17,195 nt of DNA, from contig JAKUNX010000027.1 of NCBI GenBank assembly GCA_022451835.1, forward strand, positions 1-17,195, written 5' to 3'. Origin of the DNA: Candidatus Poseidoniaceae archaeon. GTDB lineage: Archaea > Thermoplasmatota > Poseidoniia > Poseidoniales > Poseidoniaceae. This document shows positions 8,454-16,442 of the stretch, piece by piece. The notes beneath the pieces were generated by a model. The model was not told the origin of the DNA, did not search any database, and saw only the letters and a program-made list of their open reading frames with translations. Position numbers and translations under genes: made by a program. Numbering within the stretch: position 1 is the first letter of the stretch; every line of letters starts with the position of its first letter.

Positions 8454-8683
8454 AGTTCTGCTCCAATCAAGGTTTTTGTATCTACAATACCTTCCATAGG
8501 TCTTATTTCCTCAACGATACAACGAGTCAAATCATATTCATTATCTGCTTGTACCCTTGCAATCAAGTCATATTCACCAAACAACATCCATCCGGAGGTT
8601 ACTAATTCAATCTCCTCAAGTCTACCTCTAACCATTTTCTCTTGACCAGGTTCAGTAGTTATCAAAACGAATCCAATTGCCAT
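8450..8683 (-). CDS. Stand-alone RAM (Lrp/AsnC ligand-binding) domain protein, second of pair
   Basis: A 77-residue protein that is only the alpha-beta ligand-binding/oligomerisation half of an Lrp/AsnC regulator (RAM domain), with no helix-turn-helix. It has the signature FGEYDLIARV in the middle strand and DTKTLIG at the end. RAM domains bind small molecules, typically amino acids, and assemble as dimers to octamers. Without DNA-binding parts it probably modulates a full Lrp protein or another enzyme. It lies 8 bases after its paralogue and has a good Shine-Dalgarno (AGGTGA) overlapping that gene's stop, so the two are likely one operon and translationally coupled. Its own stop overlaps the STAND gene stop by 4 bases, tail to tail. 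Confidence 0.88.
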   Translation of the reverse strand: MAIGFVLITTEPGQEKMVRGRLEEIELVTSGWMLFGEYDLIARVQADNEYDLTRCIVEEIRPMEGIVDTKTLIGAEL

Positions 8684-8687
8684 AATC

Positions 8688-8693
8688 TCACCT
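8688..8693 (-). promoter_or_regulatory. Shine-Dalgarno site overlapping the upstream stop codon
   Basis: On the minus strand AGGTGA lies 4 bases before the ATG of the second RAM gene, and its first two bases (AG) are the last two of the upstream TAG stop. It matches the 3' part of the canonical AGGAGGTGA. The arrangement fits termination-reinitiation coupling of the two RAM proteins. Confidence 0.6.
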
Positions 8694-8925
8694 AATATTC
8701 TACCGCTATCATTGTTTGAGTGTCTTTTACACCATCAATTTGTCTAAAATCACTCATCAACATTCCAGAAAGTGATGCTGAGTTTTCTGAACTTAATCTA
8801 ACCAATAAATCGTACTCGCCATACAAAGCATGAACTTCTACTACTGATTCATGATTACTCAGTGTTTGATACACATCGCGTTCTCTTGCTGGCAATGTCT
8901 TGAACAATACAAAGGCCTCAGGCAT
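8692..8925 (-). CDS. Stand-alone RAM (Lrp/AsnC ligand-binding) domain protein, first of pair
   Basis: A 77-residue paralogue of the next gene, of identical length and sharing the LxGEYDLxxR core, the G-x-x-DTxTxI end and similar spacing. No DNA-binding helix-turn-helix is present. The remaining positions differ widely, especially the central helix (SASLSGMLMSDFRQ against EYDLTRCIVEEIRP). The duplication is therefore not recent, and the two could bind different ligands or form a hetero-oligomer. The ATG at 8925 is preceded by AAGGT only one base away, so ribosome recruitment may be weak or leaderless. It is divergent from the giant surface-protein gene across 107 bases. Role by family: sensing amino acids or related metabolites. 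The ligand cannot be read from the sequence. Confidence 0.88.
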   Translation of the reverse strand: MPEAFVLFKTLPARERDVYQTLSNHESVVEVHALYGEYDLLVRLSSENSASLSGMLMSDFRQIDGVKDTQTMIAVEY

Positions 8926-9021
8926 GACCTTGCCAATAGCCCTAGTTTCTTATTGCTTACTGTGAGAATGACATTACTAATTTTACCCATTTAGACGAAC
9001 TATTCAAAAGCGTAATGAGGC

Positions 9022-9027
9022 AAGGAG
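9022..9027 (+). promoter_or_regulatory. Shine-Dalgarno site deciding the start of the giant surface protein
   Basis: AAGGAG is followed by a 5-base spacer (CATCT) and the ATG at 9033. This favours 9033 over the in-frame ATG at 9015, which has no such site and would add six residues (MRQGAS) before the signal peptide. Confidence 0.65.
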
Positions 9028-9032
9028 CATCT

Positions 9033-12000
9033 ATGGATAAGGGAGGTAGGTCATATTTTCCCTGTTTGCTAATGTTAGTAATTATGCTATCAATGCCTTT
9101 GACCAATCTGTCAACAAATGAAAGTACAGACTTGTCCATGGATTTTGAAAGTTCAACCTCAGCACGGGCACAAACCACATGGAGTGGCGTTGTTGAATTA
9201 ACAGAATCATATACTGTTAACGTTACTGATGAATTGATTATTGCTCCTTGTACATTAGTTAAATTACCGATCGAAGCGCGAATCTTTGTCGAAGGACGTT
9301 TGTCAATTGAGGGAGATATCGCATGCCCTGTTACAATTTCTCAAGTAAATACTGGTTTGCATTACGGTATACAGTTTAATCAGTCATCATATGGTAGAGG
9401 TTCAGTAATTGATAATTTATCTATCCAGAGTTCAATGTACGGAATTACCATCTATGGCTCAAATCCAACTCTCAACAATATTTCAATAATTAACCCTTCA
9501 AGGGTTGGAGTTGATTTATTCTCCAGTGCTAATCCAACTATCAATGATTTACTTGTAGATCAAGCTGGTCGCGGATTTACTTATGCAGATTGGAGGTATG
9601 GAATTGGACTTTCAGTCGGTGCAGGATCCTCGCCAATCGTTGAACGTGCTGTACTTTCTGACGCAACAATTAGGGGACTCAATATTTGGGGAGATTCGGG
9701 TGGAATTTATCGTCAAATAACGATTGATAATATTACAGCCGAGGGTGCTTTAGCAATTTCTGCAGGTGTATGGGTAGAGGATAGTCGCCCATTAATCACC
9801 AATGTTGCAGTGGATAAATCTGATTATGGGATCTTGATTCGTCATATCGATGATGGTGGCTACACAAGAGCTGTAGTTCGTGATTGTGTGGTTACTAATT
9901 CAATGTATAGAGGGATATATGTCGATAAAGCCAACCACACAAATTTCACTAATTATGAAACAGCAGATTTCACCAATACTACAGTTCTAGGTACAGGTGG
10001 ACCTAACGCAAAAACAGCTGGAATTGGTTTTGCAGCAATTGAAGTGAATGCCACTGGTGCATGGTTCGAGAATACGTTGATTGAAAATTCAACCACAGTT
10101 GGGTTGAGACTTTATTTCGTTGATTCATCCACTACTTTTAGGAATTTAACGATAGTTAACTCGGGCGACCCTGGACAAGGTGCTCATGAAGCAGGCTTAG
10201 CTATTAGGTCATCGTTTTTTGCCCCGACTTTCGATGGCTTAGAGATTAGTGGTTCTCCAGGGCCTGGTGTTTCGGCAACTTCAGGAGGGGCTATGCAAGG
10301 GTCAAACTGGTTCCTACACAATAACTCAGAAGATGGCCTGTTTATCGAATCATCAACTTTGATTGTTGACGACCTTCATCTAACTGACAATGGCCAATCA
10401 GGCGCTCATGTGTATGATTCTCGTTATGTTACATTGTCAAATTTAACAGCAATTGGTAACGGCAACCTTGGCTTAACTGATGTGGAACAAGCCGGGTTAG
10501 TATTTGAAAAGTCAAACGATATAGAAACTAATTCTGGCGATGTAACGTGTAATCATTGTACTGTGTCTTATTCAGCAGGAATTGGGGTAATGGTCAAAGA
10601 TTCTGTAGACTTATGGCTTAATCATCTAACTGTAGAAGATAATGCACCAGCTTACGATCCTATTTCGATAGATAACAGTGGTTTGACGCTTGGACAACAA
10701 GGAGGCCAAGTTAATATGCATAATGTAGTTGTTAAAACTGAACGTCAAGGAACAGACTCAGGACCTGCATTAAACATCAATCAAGCTGCTGCAAATATAG
10801 ATTTGATTTCTATGGAAGGCAACCATACTGGATTGATTTGGAATGGGAATAATAATGGAAATTACCCGTCTTCTCTGAGTCGTGCACAACTGTCAGGAAC
10901 AACTTGTTTGTTGTTAACAGAACATAGCCAAATTAGTGGTATTGATAATGTGATCACTCCACAATGTACTGGTTCGATTACTTTGCAGAATAGTCAAGTA
11001 AATTGGAGTAGATTGACTGATCTTACACAATCTACTGTAATCAATTTGGATTCATTTTCAAAATTACATCTACATCAACCAAACCAAATAGCGTTATCAT
11101 CTGCGATTATTGCTCCCTCAGGGGAAATTGATGTTGCATGGGATATCTCTGTTTGGGTGCAAAATAATAACTCAAACGGCGTACCGGACGCCCCAGTTCA
11201 GATTAGTTTTGACCAATATGAGCCAAATGCTCAACAAAATACCAATCAGATTGGTTTTGTTACATTCCCGGATTTCATTGGTCAAAGATGGACCAATTTA
11301 GGGCCATCAACAGTATCAACTGTAACAATTTCTTGTTCCTATGATGGAAAATCAAATAGCAGTTCAGTTCAATTAGATGAAAACAAAATTGTGTATTGCA
11401 TATTGCCATTAGATAACCAACCGCCGTTCTTGTATTGGGATGACCCTGAGGATTCAAGTGTATTCCCAAGTGCTTCTGAAGTAGAATTCAATGCCTCCCG
11501 CTCATGGGATTTAGATGACGATGCATTGATTTGGGAGTGGACTTCTTCGATTGATGGAGTGATTGGAAATCAAGAAGCATTTGTAGTAAATCAAGGTTCT
11601 AGTTCACAATCATTAAGTGACGGTATTCACCAAATTACTGCTAAATTATGTGATGATAAGAACAACTGTGTACAGCAAATTAGAAGTATAGAATTATCTA
11701 ATTTAATCCCAGTTTTATTTGTCGAATTCACTCCCGAGTTAAACACATTTAACGAACTGACTTTACCAAAAACTGGCACATTAATAGTTAACCTAACTGG
11801 TACATTTGATCCAGAAGGAGACCAATTGAATTGCTGGATTAGTACATCATATGGCCTTACATATCCTGACCAAACCATGTCGCAACAGTCTTGTGATGAT
11901 TTAATTGAATACACCTTCCCACTTACCTCAACAGCAAATAATCCTGCACCCCCTACAGATACATTTTCATTATCAATCAATGTTGATGACGGGGTGAATC

Positions 12001-13796
12001 CTCCTGTAGTGTTGACTTATGATACTATTCTGTTCAATGAAATTCCAGAACCAATCTTTGAAATTATTAGATCAGAGAACTATAGCGAAAATGTGGTTAC
12101 TTTAGATGGTTCACAGACCGTAGATCCTGAAGGCGATAATTTGGAAATTGAATATCATTCTAGTCTTGATGGAGTATTACAATGGTCTGATCAGCCTTCA
12201 GGTAATGTATGGCAAGGCCATCTATCAAGAGGTGTTCACACTATTGAAATGCGAGTTACCGATAACGCTCCAGAACATGTTGAGACCTACAAAGTTTCAT
12301 CAGTATTGATTTCAGTTTTGAATTCCGCTCCACTTGCAGATATTAAATCTCCAACATTGGCTGATAGTTATGATTCCTCTGAATTGGTAATACTTTCAGC
12401 TAACGGTTCTGGAGATTTTGATTCTGTTTGCTCCTCATTTAATGCAATTGGTTTTTGGCACTGTGCAAGTAATGAACCTGCTCAAGGTTCAGAGTATTTA
12501 CAAGTCTCATGGACCAGTGATTTAGATGGTAGATTATCTTCTACCAATCAAGAAGGGCTTTACCACAGTGCTCGATTAAGCACTGGCCTACATACTCTAA
12601 CTTTAGAAATCGATGATGGTATAAATCCTCCAGTATTTGACACTACAACAGTAGAGGTGTCGAAGTCAGCTCCTGTTTTATCACTAGCAACACCAGATAC
12701 ATCACTAACATACCAATCATCAGAGTATATATTTTGGAATGCAATGGAGTCTGTAGATTACGATGGTGATGATTTCACGATGTCAATATTAACAAATTTG
12801 CAGAGTGAAGCGATTCTCGAAGATGTAGACCCAAGTATTACTCATATCTCACAACTTCAAGCAGGTTCTCATGAGATTTCTATCATCTTGACCGATTCTG
12901 ATGGCATGCAGCGAATTTACGAGATTAGTTTGATAGTTATCCCATCACAACCAAATGCAATAATAGTCACTCCTGCTGAAGGACAGTCATATAACGGTGG
13001 ATCAGAGATAATATTGGATGAAGAATCGATTGACGCTGACTTTGATATTGTATATCGTGAATGGGAAGTTATCGATAAATCAACCGGCATTACAGTTCTT
13101 ACATCAAGTGCTAGTACTGAACAAATTTCATTACAACCGGGAGAATACCTAGTTCAACTAACCGTTAGAGATAGCTTGCAAAATACTGAGGTGGCAACTA
13201 GAAATATTAGGGTAGAAAATACCGATCCATTACTGGATGCAAACTCATTGGTCGTAACGCCTACTGAACTGACCACTGGCCTTGTAACGACAATCGAAGT
13301 TAGTGTCATATTGTCGGACCCAGATGGTACGACTCAAGATGTCAAAGGAACCATCATTCATGGTATTCAAGTATGGAACTTTGATTTACAGGACCTTGAT
13401 GGTGATAATGTCTGGGAAGGTTCTGTAGAAGTTAATCCTGAAAAATCAGGAAGACCAAGTCTGAAGATTACTGCAACAGACGGTTCTGGAGATTCTGCAA
13501 CAATTAGTCAAATTTCTCGAACTATCATAGTGAGTGATGCTGAGCAAGCAAGTACAAATTTACCATTTATCGTTGGTGGTGGTGCAATTATTGTTGTATT
13601 GACACTAGTCAGTTTAGTTGTAGCAAGAATGAGAAAGGCTAAATTCGAGGATGAACTTATTGAATCGTGGAATGCTTTTAGCAAACCCTCTGCTGATGAA
13701 AAACCGATTGAATTAGAGGGTGGAGCGGTAGAAAGTTCAAACGAAGTTGTGAATGAGGTGTGGTCGCAACTTGAGCAAGAAGAAGGTCTGAACTGA
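9033..13796 (+). CDS. Giant cell-surface protein: parallel beta-helix plus PKD/Ig-like modules, C-terminal anchor
   Basis: About 1587 residues. An N-terminal signal peptide (RSYFPCLLMLVIMLSMPLT) is followed by a right-handed parallel beta-helix (~50-670). This shows many short degenerate turns such as GITIYGSNPTLNNISI, GVDLFSSANPTINDLLV and GVWVEDSRPLITNVAV, as in pectate-lyase-like folds. Next come an Ig-like segment (~690-790) and about six or seven PKD/cadherin-like modules (~796-1500). These repeat a W/Y-x-SS-x-DG strand and an LSxGxHxIxxxxxD strand, many with acidic DxDGD or DPEGD turns that could bind calcium. One membrane helix at ~1510-1531 (LPFIVGGGAIIVVLTLVSLVVA) precedes RMRKAK and an acidic tail, so the body faces outward. 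No catalytic residues can be assigned; a polysaccharide-binding or adhesive role is the inference. The end abuts the GT2 stop exactly, tail to tail. Confidence 0.88.
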   Translation: MDKGGRSYFPCLLMLVIMLSMPLTNLSTNESTDLSMDFESSTSARAQTTWSGVVELTESYTVNVTDELIIAPCTLVKLPIEARIFVEGRLSIEGDIACPVTISQVNTGLHYGIQFNQSSYGRGSVIDNLSIQSSMYGITIYGSNPTLNNISIINPSRVGVDLFSSANPTINDLLVDQAGRGFTYADWRYGIGLSVGAGSSPIVERAVLSDATIRGLNIWGDSGGIYRQITIDNITAEGALAISAGVWVEDSRPLITNVAVDKSDYGILIRHIDDGGYTRAVVRDCVVTNSMYRGIYVDKANHTNFTNYETADFTNTTVLGTGGPNAKTAGIGFAAIEVNATGAWFENTLIENSTTVGLRLYFVDSSTTFRNLTIVNSGDPGQGAHEAGLAIRSSFFAPTFDGLEISGSPGPGVSATSGGAMQGSNWFLHNNSEDGLFIESSTLIVDDLHLTDNGQSGAHVYDSRYVTLSNLTAIGNGNLGLTDVEQAGLVFEKSNDIETNSGDVTCNHCTVSYSAGIGVMVKDSVDLWLNHLTVEDNAPAYDPISIDNSGLTLGQQGGQVNMHNVVVKTERQGTDSGPALNINQAAANIDLISMEGNHTGLIWNGNNNGNYPSSLSRAQLSGTTCLLLTEHSQISGIDNVITPQCTGSITLQNSQVNWSRLTDLTQSTVINLDSFSKLHLHQPNQIALSSAIIAPSGEIDVAWDISVWVQNNNSNGVPDAPVQISFDQYEPNAQQNTNQIGFVTFPDFIGQRWTNLGPSTVSTVTISCSYDGKSNSSSVQLDENKIVYCILPLDNQPPFLYWDDPEDSSVFPSASEVEFNASRSWDLDDDALIWEWTSSIDGVIGNQEAFVVNQGSSSQSLSDGIHQITAKLCDDKNNCVQQIRSIELSNLIPVLFVEFTPELNTFNELTLPKTGTLIVNLTGTFDPEGDQLNCWISTSYGLTYPDQTMSQQSCDDLIEYTFPLTSTANNPAPPTDTFSLSINVDDGVNPPVVLTYDTILFNEIPEPIFEIIRSENYSENVVTLDGSQTVDPEGDNLEIEYHSSLDGVLQWSDQPSGNVWQGHLSRGVHTIEMRVTDNAPEHVETYKVSSVLISVLNSAPLADIKSPTLADSYDSSELVILSANGSGDFDSVCSSFNAIGFWHCASNEPAQGSEYLQVSWTSDLDGRLSSTNQEGLYHSARLSTGLHTLTLEIDDGINPPVFDTTTVEVSKSAPVLSLATPDTSLTYQSSEYIFWNAMESVDYDGDDFTMSILTNLQSEAILEDVDPSITHISQLQAGSHEISIILTDSDGMQRIYEISLIVIPSQPNAIIVTPAEGQSYNGGSEIILDEESIDADFDIVYREWEVIDKSTGITVLTSSASTEQISLQPGEYLVQLTVRDSLQNTEVATRNIRVENTDPLLDANSLVVTPTELTTGLVTTIEVSVILSDPDGTTQDVKGTIIHGIQVWNFDLQDLDGDNVWEGSVEVNPEKSGRPSLKITATDGSGDSATISQISRTIIVSDAEQASTNLPFIVGGGAIIVVLTLVSLVVARMRKAKFEDELIESWNAFSKPSADEKPIELEGGAVESSNEVVNEVWSQLEQEEGLN
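11418..13517 (+). repeat. Tandem PKD/Ig-like module array (protein-level repeat)
   Basis: Within the giant surface protein, successive ~95-115-residue modules begin near residues 796, 890, 1002, 1098, 1211, 1305 and 1397. The clearest repeated pieces are WTSSIDGVIG, YHSSLDGVLQ and WTSDLDGRLS, and the closing strands LSDGIHQITAKLCDD, LSRGVHTIEMRVTDN, LSTGLHTLTLEIDDG and LQAGSHEISIILTDS. The modules differ strongly in sequence, so the DNA itself is not a tandem repeat. Boundaries are approximate. Confidence 0.6.
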
Positions 13797-14567
13797 TTAT
13801 TGTTCAGGCAAATTCTTGTTTGTTGAATCTGGATTAGAATCTCTTGAACCCCACGGAGTTCGAGTGCGATTGAGCCCTATGCGTTTAGCAAATAAAAACT
13901 TGAAATTTTTCCAACCGTCTCCCCATGTGTGAATCTCAGCATCACCAACTCTTGGACGATATGGCACTGAGATTTCGATGGCTTTTGACTTGCCAATGTG
14001 CTTTCGTGCCAGAATTTTGATCTCTTCTGATAATGGCATACCATCATTTGTAGGTCGTATTTTTGGATTGTCAAAAATCGATTTTCTAAATACCCACATA
14101 CCGGATTGAGAATCTTTTATGCCATAGCCAAATAGTAATCTTGCAGTGAAAGATAATGCCCAATTTCCAAAACCGTGAAGTCCAGACATCGACCCATCTT
14201 CGGCAAGAGATAAACGGTCACAGGTAATGAACTGTAAATCATCATCAAGTAATTTTTTGACTAATTTTGGAATTAACTCAGCAGGATATGTACAATCAGC
14301 ATCCATAGTGACAATAATATCGTTGCTAGCAATATCAAATCCGGTACGATATGCTCTGCCATAACCACGGCGGTCTTCCAAGTGAACTCTAGCACCCTTC
14401 TTCAAAGCAAGTTCCCTTGTCTTATCAGAAGAGTTGCCATCGACAATCAAAATTTCCAGTTTCTTACACCATCCGGTTGGGATTGAGTCAATAGTTGGCT
14501 CTATTGCTTCTTCCTCATTTCTTGTTGGGAGTATTACCGTAACGGTTACTGGAAGTTTATCCCCCAT
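13797..14567 (-). CDS. Family 2 glycosyltransferase, dolichyl-phosphate-hexose synthase-like
   Basis: A 256-residue GT-A glycosyltransferase resembling dolichol-phosphate mannose/glucose synthases. It has the N-terminal VILPTRNEEEAIEPTI, the nucleotide-binding VDGNSSDKT (42-50), a DxD metal site in MDADCTYP (88-95), the acceptor-side DSQSGMWVFRK, and a late WGDGWKNFKFLF helix. It has no membrane helices and no GtrA-like tail, so it is soluble or peripheral on the inner face. Family role: transfer of a sugar from a nucleotide-sugar to a polyprenyl phosphate for N-glycosylation or surface glycans. Sugar and acceptor cannot be told from sequence. It is divergent from the GT4 gene across a 108-base spacer. 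No Shine-Dalgarno is visible before the ATG, so it may be leaderless. Confidence 0.9.
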   Translation of the reverse strand: MGDKLPVTVTVILPTRNEEEAIEPTIDSIPTGWCKKLEILIVDGNSSDKTRELALKKGARVHLEDRRGYGRAYRTGFDIASNDIIVTMDADCTYPAELIPKLVKKLLDDDLQFITCDRLSLAEDGSMSGLHGFGNWALSFTARLLFGYGIKDSQSGMWVFRKSIFDNPKIRPTNDGMPLSEEIKILARKHIGKSKAIEISVPYRPRVGDAEIHTWGDGWKNFKFLFAKRIGLNRTRTPWGSRDSNPDSTNKNLPEQ

Positions 14568-14603
14568 AGTTATGCGTGAAGATTTTCTGTTTTGAAGTCA
14601 TTG

Positions 14604-14618
14604 GATGAATAATTCATC
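14604..14618. promoter_or_regulatory. 15-base palindrome between the two glycosyltransferase genes
   Basis: GATGAAT-A-ATTCATC is a perfect inverted repeat with 7-base arms about a single central base. It lies 36 bases before the GT2 start and 57 bases before the GT4 start. Its symmetry and position suggest an operator for a dimeric regulator acting on both divergent genes. Its AT content means chance is not excluded. Confidence 0.4.
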
Positions 14619-14675
14619 AATTTTTGTAGCCATAAGTGGTTAAAATTCAAACGCAAAGCACCCATCGCCGACTTG

Positions 14676-15956
14676 ATGCACATTGCAATGATAGCCGGAG
14701 AATACCCTCCAAGATGGGGAGGTATTGTCTCTGTAGTGTTTCATCTAGCAGGTCATCTTGCATCATTTGGGCATGAAGTGACAATCATTACTCGCTCTCA
14801 TAATGGAATTGCTCCAGCACAATCAGGAGTTTCAATAGTTGAAGTGCCGTGGCTTAAGTTGCCAATGAAATTTACACGTTCGTACGCAAAGAATGCATTA
14901 AAAGTGCTAAAAAGATTACATCAAGCCGAACCTTTCGATGTTATCCATGTTCATCTTCCTCTGGCCTCATTTACTTCTAAGGAATTCAAATTTATGGAAC
15001 AAAATATTGCTCCTGTTTGTTGTTCTTTACATGGTTCTTGGTTGGGAGAAAAACAAGGTGTAATTCGTGCCGCTAAAGCGGGAGAGTCTGCTACTTGGCT
15101 AAATCCAAATGATCTTGCGATTAGATTAACTGCAAAATGGTATTCAAGATACGAGAAGGCTGGATTATTGAATACTTCAATTAGTGTTGCGAACTCTCAA
15201 TCAACGCTGAAAGAATTTGCAGAATGGTATGCTCCAGAAAAACAGTACAATGCTAAGGTAATCCTTTGGGGTTGTGATCACAAGGTATTTCGTCCAGCAA
15301 ATATGGATGATGAAGAAGAGCAACTTGCTCATGAAAAAATCAGACATCAATATAATTGTGATGACGAAAAAGCCCTCAGTCATAAGTCAAGTACAGATAC
15401 ACCAATGTTACTTGCAGTTGGAAGACTTGTAGCAAGGAAAGGATATATGACCTTGCTTCGAGCTATGCCGAATATTTTAGCGAAGCATCCCGATGCAAAA
15501 TTGGTAATAATCGGACGTGGGCACATGAAAAGTAAACTAATGAAAGAGGCCAAAAAACTCTCAATCAGCGACTCAGTTTTCATCGAGAGTGGTATGTCAT
15601 TTGATGACTTAGCACAGCATTTTCGAAGCGCTGATCTGGTGGTTTATCCATCATATTATGAGGGACAAGGTCTTATTCCGTTAGAATCTATGTCAAGCGG
15701 CACTCCAGTTGTAACGGTAGACATGGCGCCACTAACAGAAATGGTTGATGATACGGTAGGTGGCTTATTTGAAAGTGGTAATTCACAAGATTTAGCAAAA
15801 ACGGTAAACAACATGCTGTCAGATGCACAAGGAAGATCAATGAAAGCGGAAGCAGGAAGAAAATTGGTTTTGTCGAAATATACTTACGAACACAATGCTA
15901 ATGATTTCTTACAGATTTATCAATCGATTCTAAATAATCACTCGAAAAGTTCCTAG
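14676..15956 (+). CDS. Family 4 (GT-B) glycosyltransferase
   Basis: About 426 residues with the two Rossmann-like halves of a retaining GT-B enzyme. The N-terminal half has MHIAMIAGEYPPRWGGI (glycine-rich acceptor-side loop), HEVTIIT and FDVIHVHLPL. The C-terminal half has LLAVGRLVARKGYMTLLRAM, AKLVIIGRG, ADLVVYPSYYEG, and the nucleotide-sugar-binding E-x7-E motif EGQGLIPLE (329-337), then SGTPVVTVD. Between the halves (~210-240) is a charged, acidic linker (NMDDEEEQLAHEKIR...) that is longer than I would expect. It has no membrane helix and is presumably on the cytoplasmic face of the membrane, making surface polysaccharide, glycolipid or N-glycan. I chose the ATG at 14676; a TTG directly before it is in frame. 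The divergent GT2 suggests a shared glycan pathway. Confidence 0.93.
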   Translation: MHIAMIAGEYPPRWGGIVSVVFHLAGHLASFGHEVTIITRSHNGIAPAQSGVSIVEVPWLKLPMKFTRSYAKNALKVLKRLHQAEPFDVIHVHLPLASFTSKEFKFMEQNIAPVCCSLHGSWLGEKQGVIRAAKAGESATWLNPNDLAIRLTAKWYSRYEKAGLLNTSISVANSQSTLKEFAEWYAPEKQYNAKVILWGCDHKVFRPANMDDEEEQLAHEKIRHQYNCDDEKALSHKSSTDTPMLLAVGRLVARKGYMTLLRAMPNILAKHPDAKLVIIGRGHMKSKLMKEAKKLSISDSVFIESGMSFDDLAQHFRSADLVVYPSYYEGQGLIPLESMSSGTPVVTVDMAPLTEMVDDTVGGLFESGNSQDLAKTVNNMLSDAQGRSMKAEAGRKLVLSKYTYEHNANDFLQIYQSILNNHSKSS

Positions 15957-16010
15957 TGGAAAAATAAATCACTCAATAAGCGATACAATTACAGTTTGGC
16001 TAGCGAGAGA

Positions 16011-16020
16011 AATAAATATT
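16011..16020 (+). promoter_or_regulatory. Possible TATA box of the zinc-ribbon membrane protein gene
   Basis: AATAAATATT lies 26-35 bases before the ATG at 16046, the spacing expected if transcription starts at or next to the start codon (leaderless). No Shine-Dalgarno precedes this ATG, which fits. The match is only to AT-richness and position. Confidence 0.25.
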
Positions 16021-16045
16021 CAAACTATGTACATAATTTGTTGTT

Positions 16046-16435
16046 ATGATTATTGAGTGCCCGGAATGCTCTAAATTTCTCCGATTTCCTGGGGGCGCCA
16101 AAATTGTTAGATGTCCACAGTGCGACCAAACCATTAATGTTGACAACATTATACCTAATAGAAAAGGCTGGAGAATTGCATCCATTGGTATGATTTTATG
16201 TTTTCATTACTACTTTTTTGGAATATTTGCTTTAGGTTTACCTTTCGGCACATCAAATGTTGGAGTAATGGTTTTGCTAATTATGATTGGAACTCCAATA
16301 GCAATTATTGGTTTAATCATCGCAGTAACAGATAAATTGAGAAAAAATAACAAAATGATAGTTATTGAGATAATCGCATTAATTGCTGTACTAAGCAATT
16401 TTTTCGTCGTTGCTACCATGGGTTCAATAAGTTGA
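16046..16435 (+). CDS. Small zinc-ribbon membrane protein, function unknown
   Basis: A 129-residue protein. The N-terminus is a four-cysteine zinc ribbon (C5-x2-C8 ... C23-x2-C26) with the pattern FLRFPGGAKIVRC, similar to LSD1-type zinc fingers. It is followed by three hydrophobic segments at ~42-66, 72-94 and 104-126 that should be membrane helices; KLRKNNK between the second and third is a basic loop. A zinc ribbon attached to a few membrane helices is a common layout of uncharacterised archaeal proteins. The ribbon could bind partners or metal at the membrane surface, but no function can be given. It stands alone on the plus strand, 89 bases after the GT4 stop, with its own possible TATA box. 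Confidence 0.82.
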   Translation: MIIECPECSKFLRFPGGAKIVRCPQCDQTINVDNIIPNRKGWRIASIGMILCFHYYFFGIFALGLPFGTSNVGVMVLLIMIGTPIAIIGLIIAVTDKLRKNNKMIVIEIIALIAVLSNFFVVATMGSIS

Positions 16436-16442
16436 ATGAGAA

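Noticed and set aside
6170..9032. A new anti-phage defence island formed by uvrC, the STAND protein and the RAM genes
   Set aside because: The genes are on alternating strands, uvrC is a housekeeping-type repair gene, there are no mobile elements or effector domains, and the STAND protein has a DNA-binding rather than a toxic N-terminus.
9033..9100. Lipoprotein signal for the giant surface protein (a cysteine in the signal region)
   Set aside because: The cysteine in YFPCLLML comes before the hydrophobic core rather than after it, so it does not fit a lipobox; a C-terminal helix already anchors the protein.
11627..11980. 117-residue minus-strand open frame
   Set aside because: It is antisense to the PKD-like modules of the giant surface protein, whose frame is continuous and carries repeated motifs.
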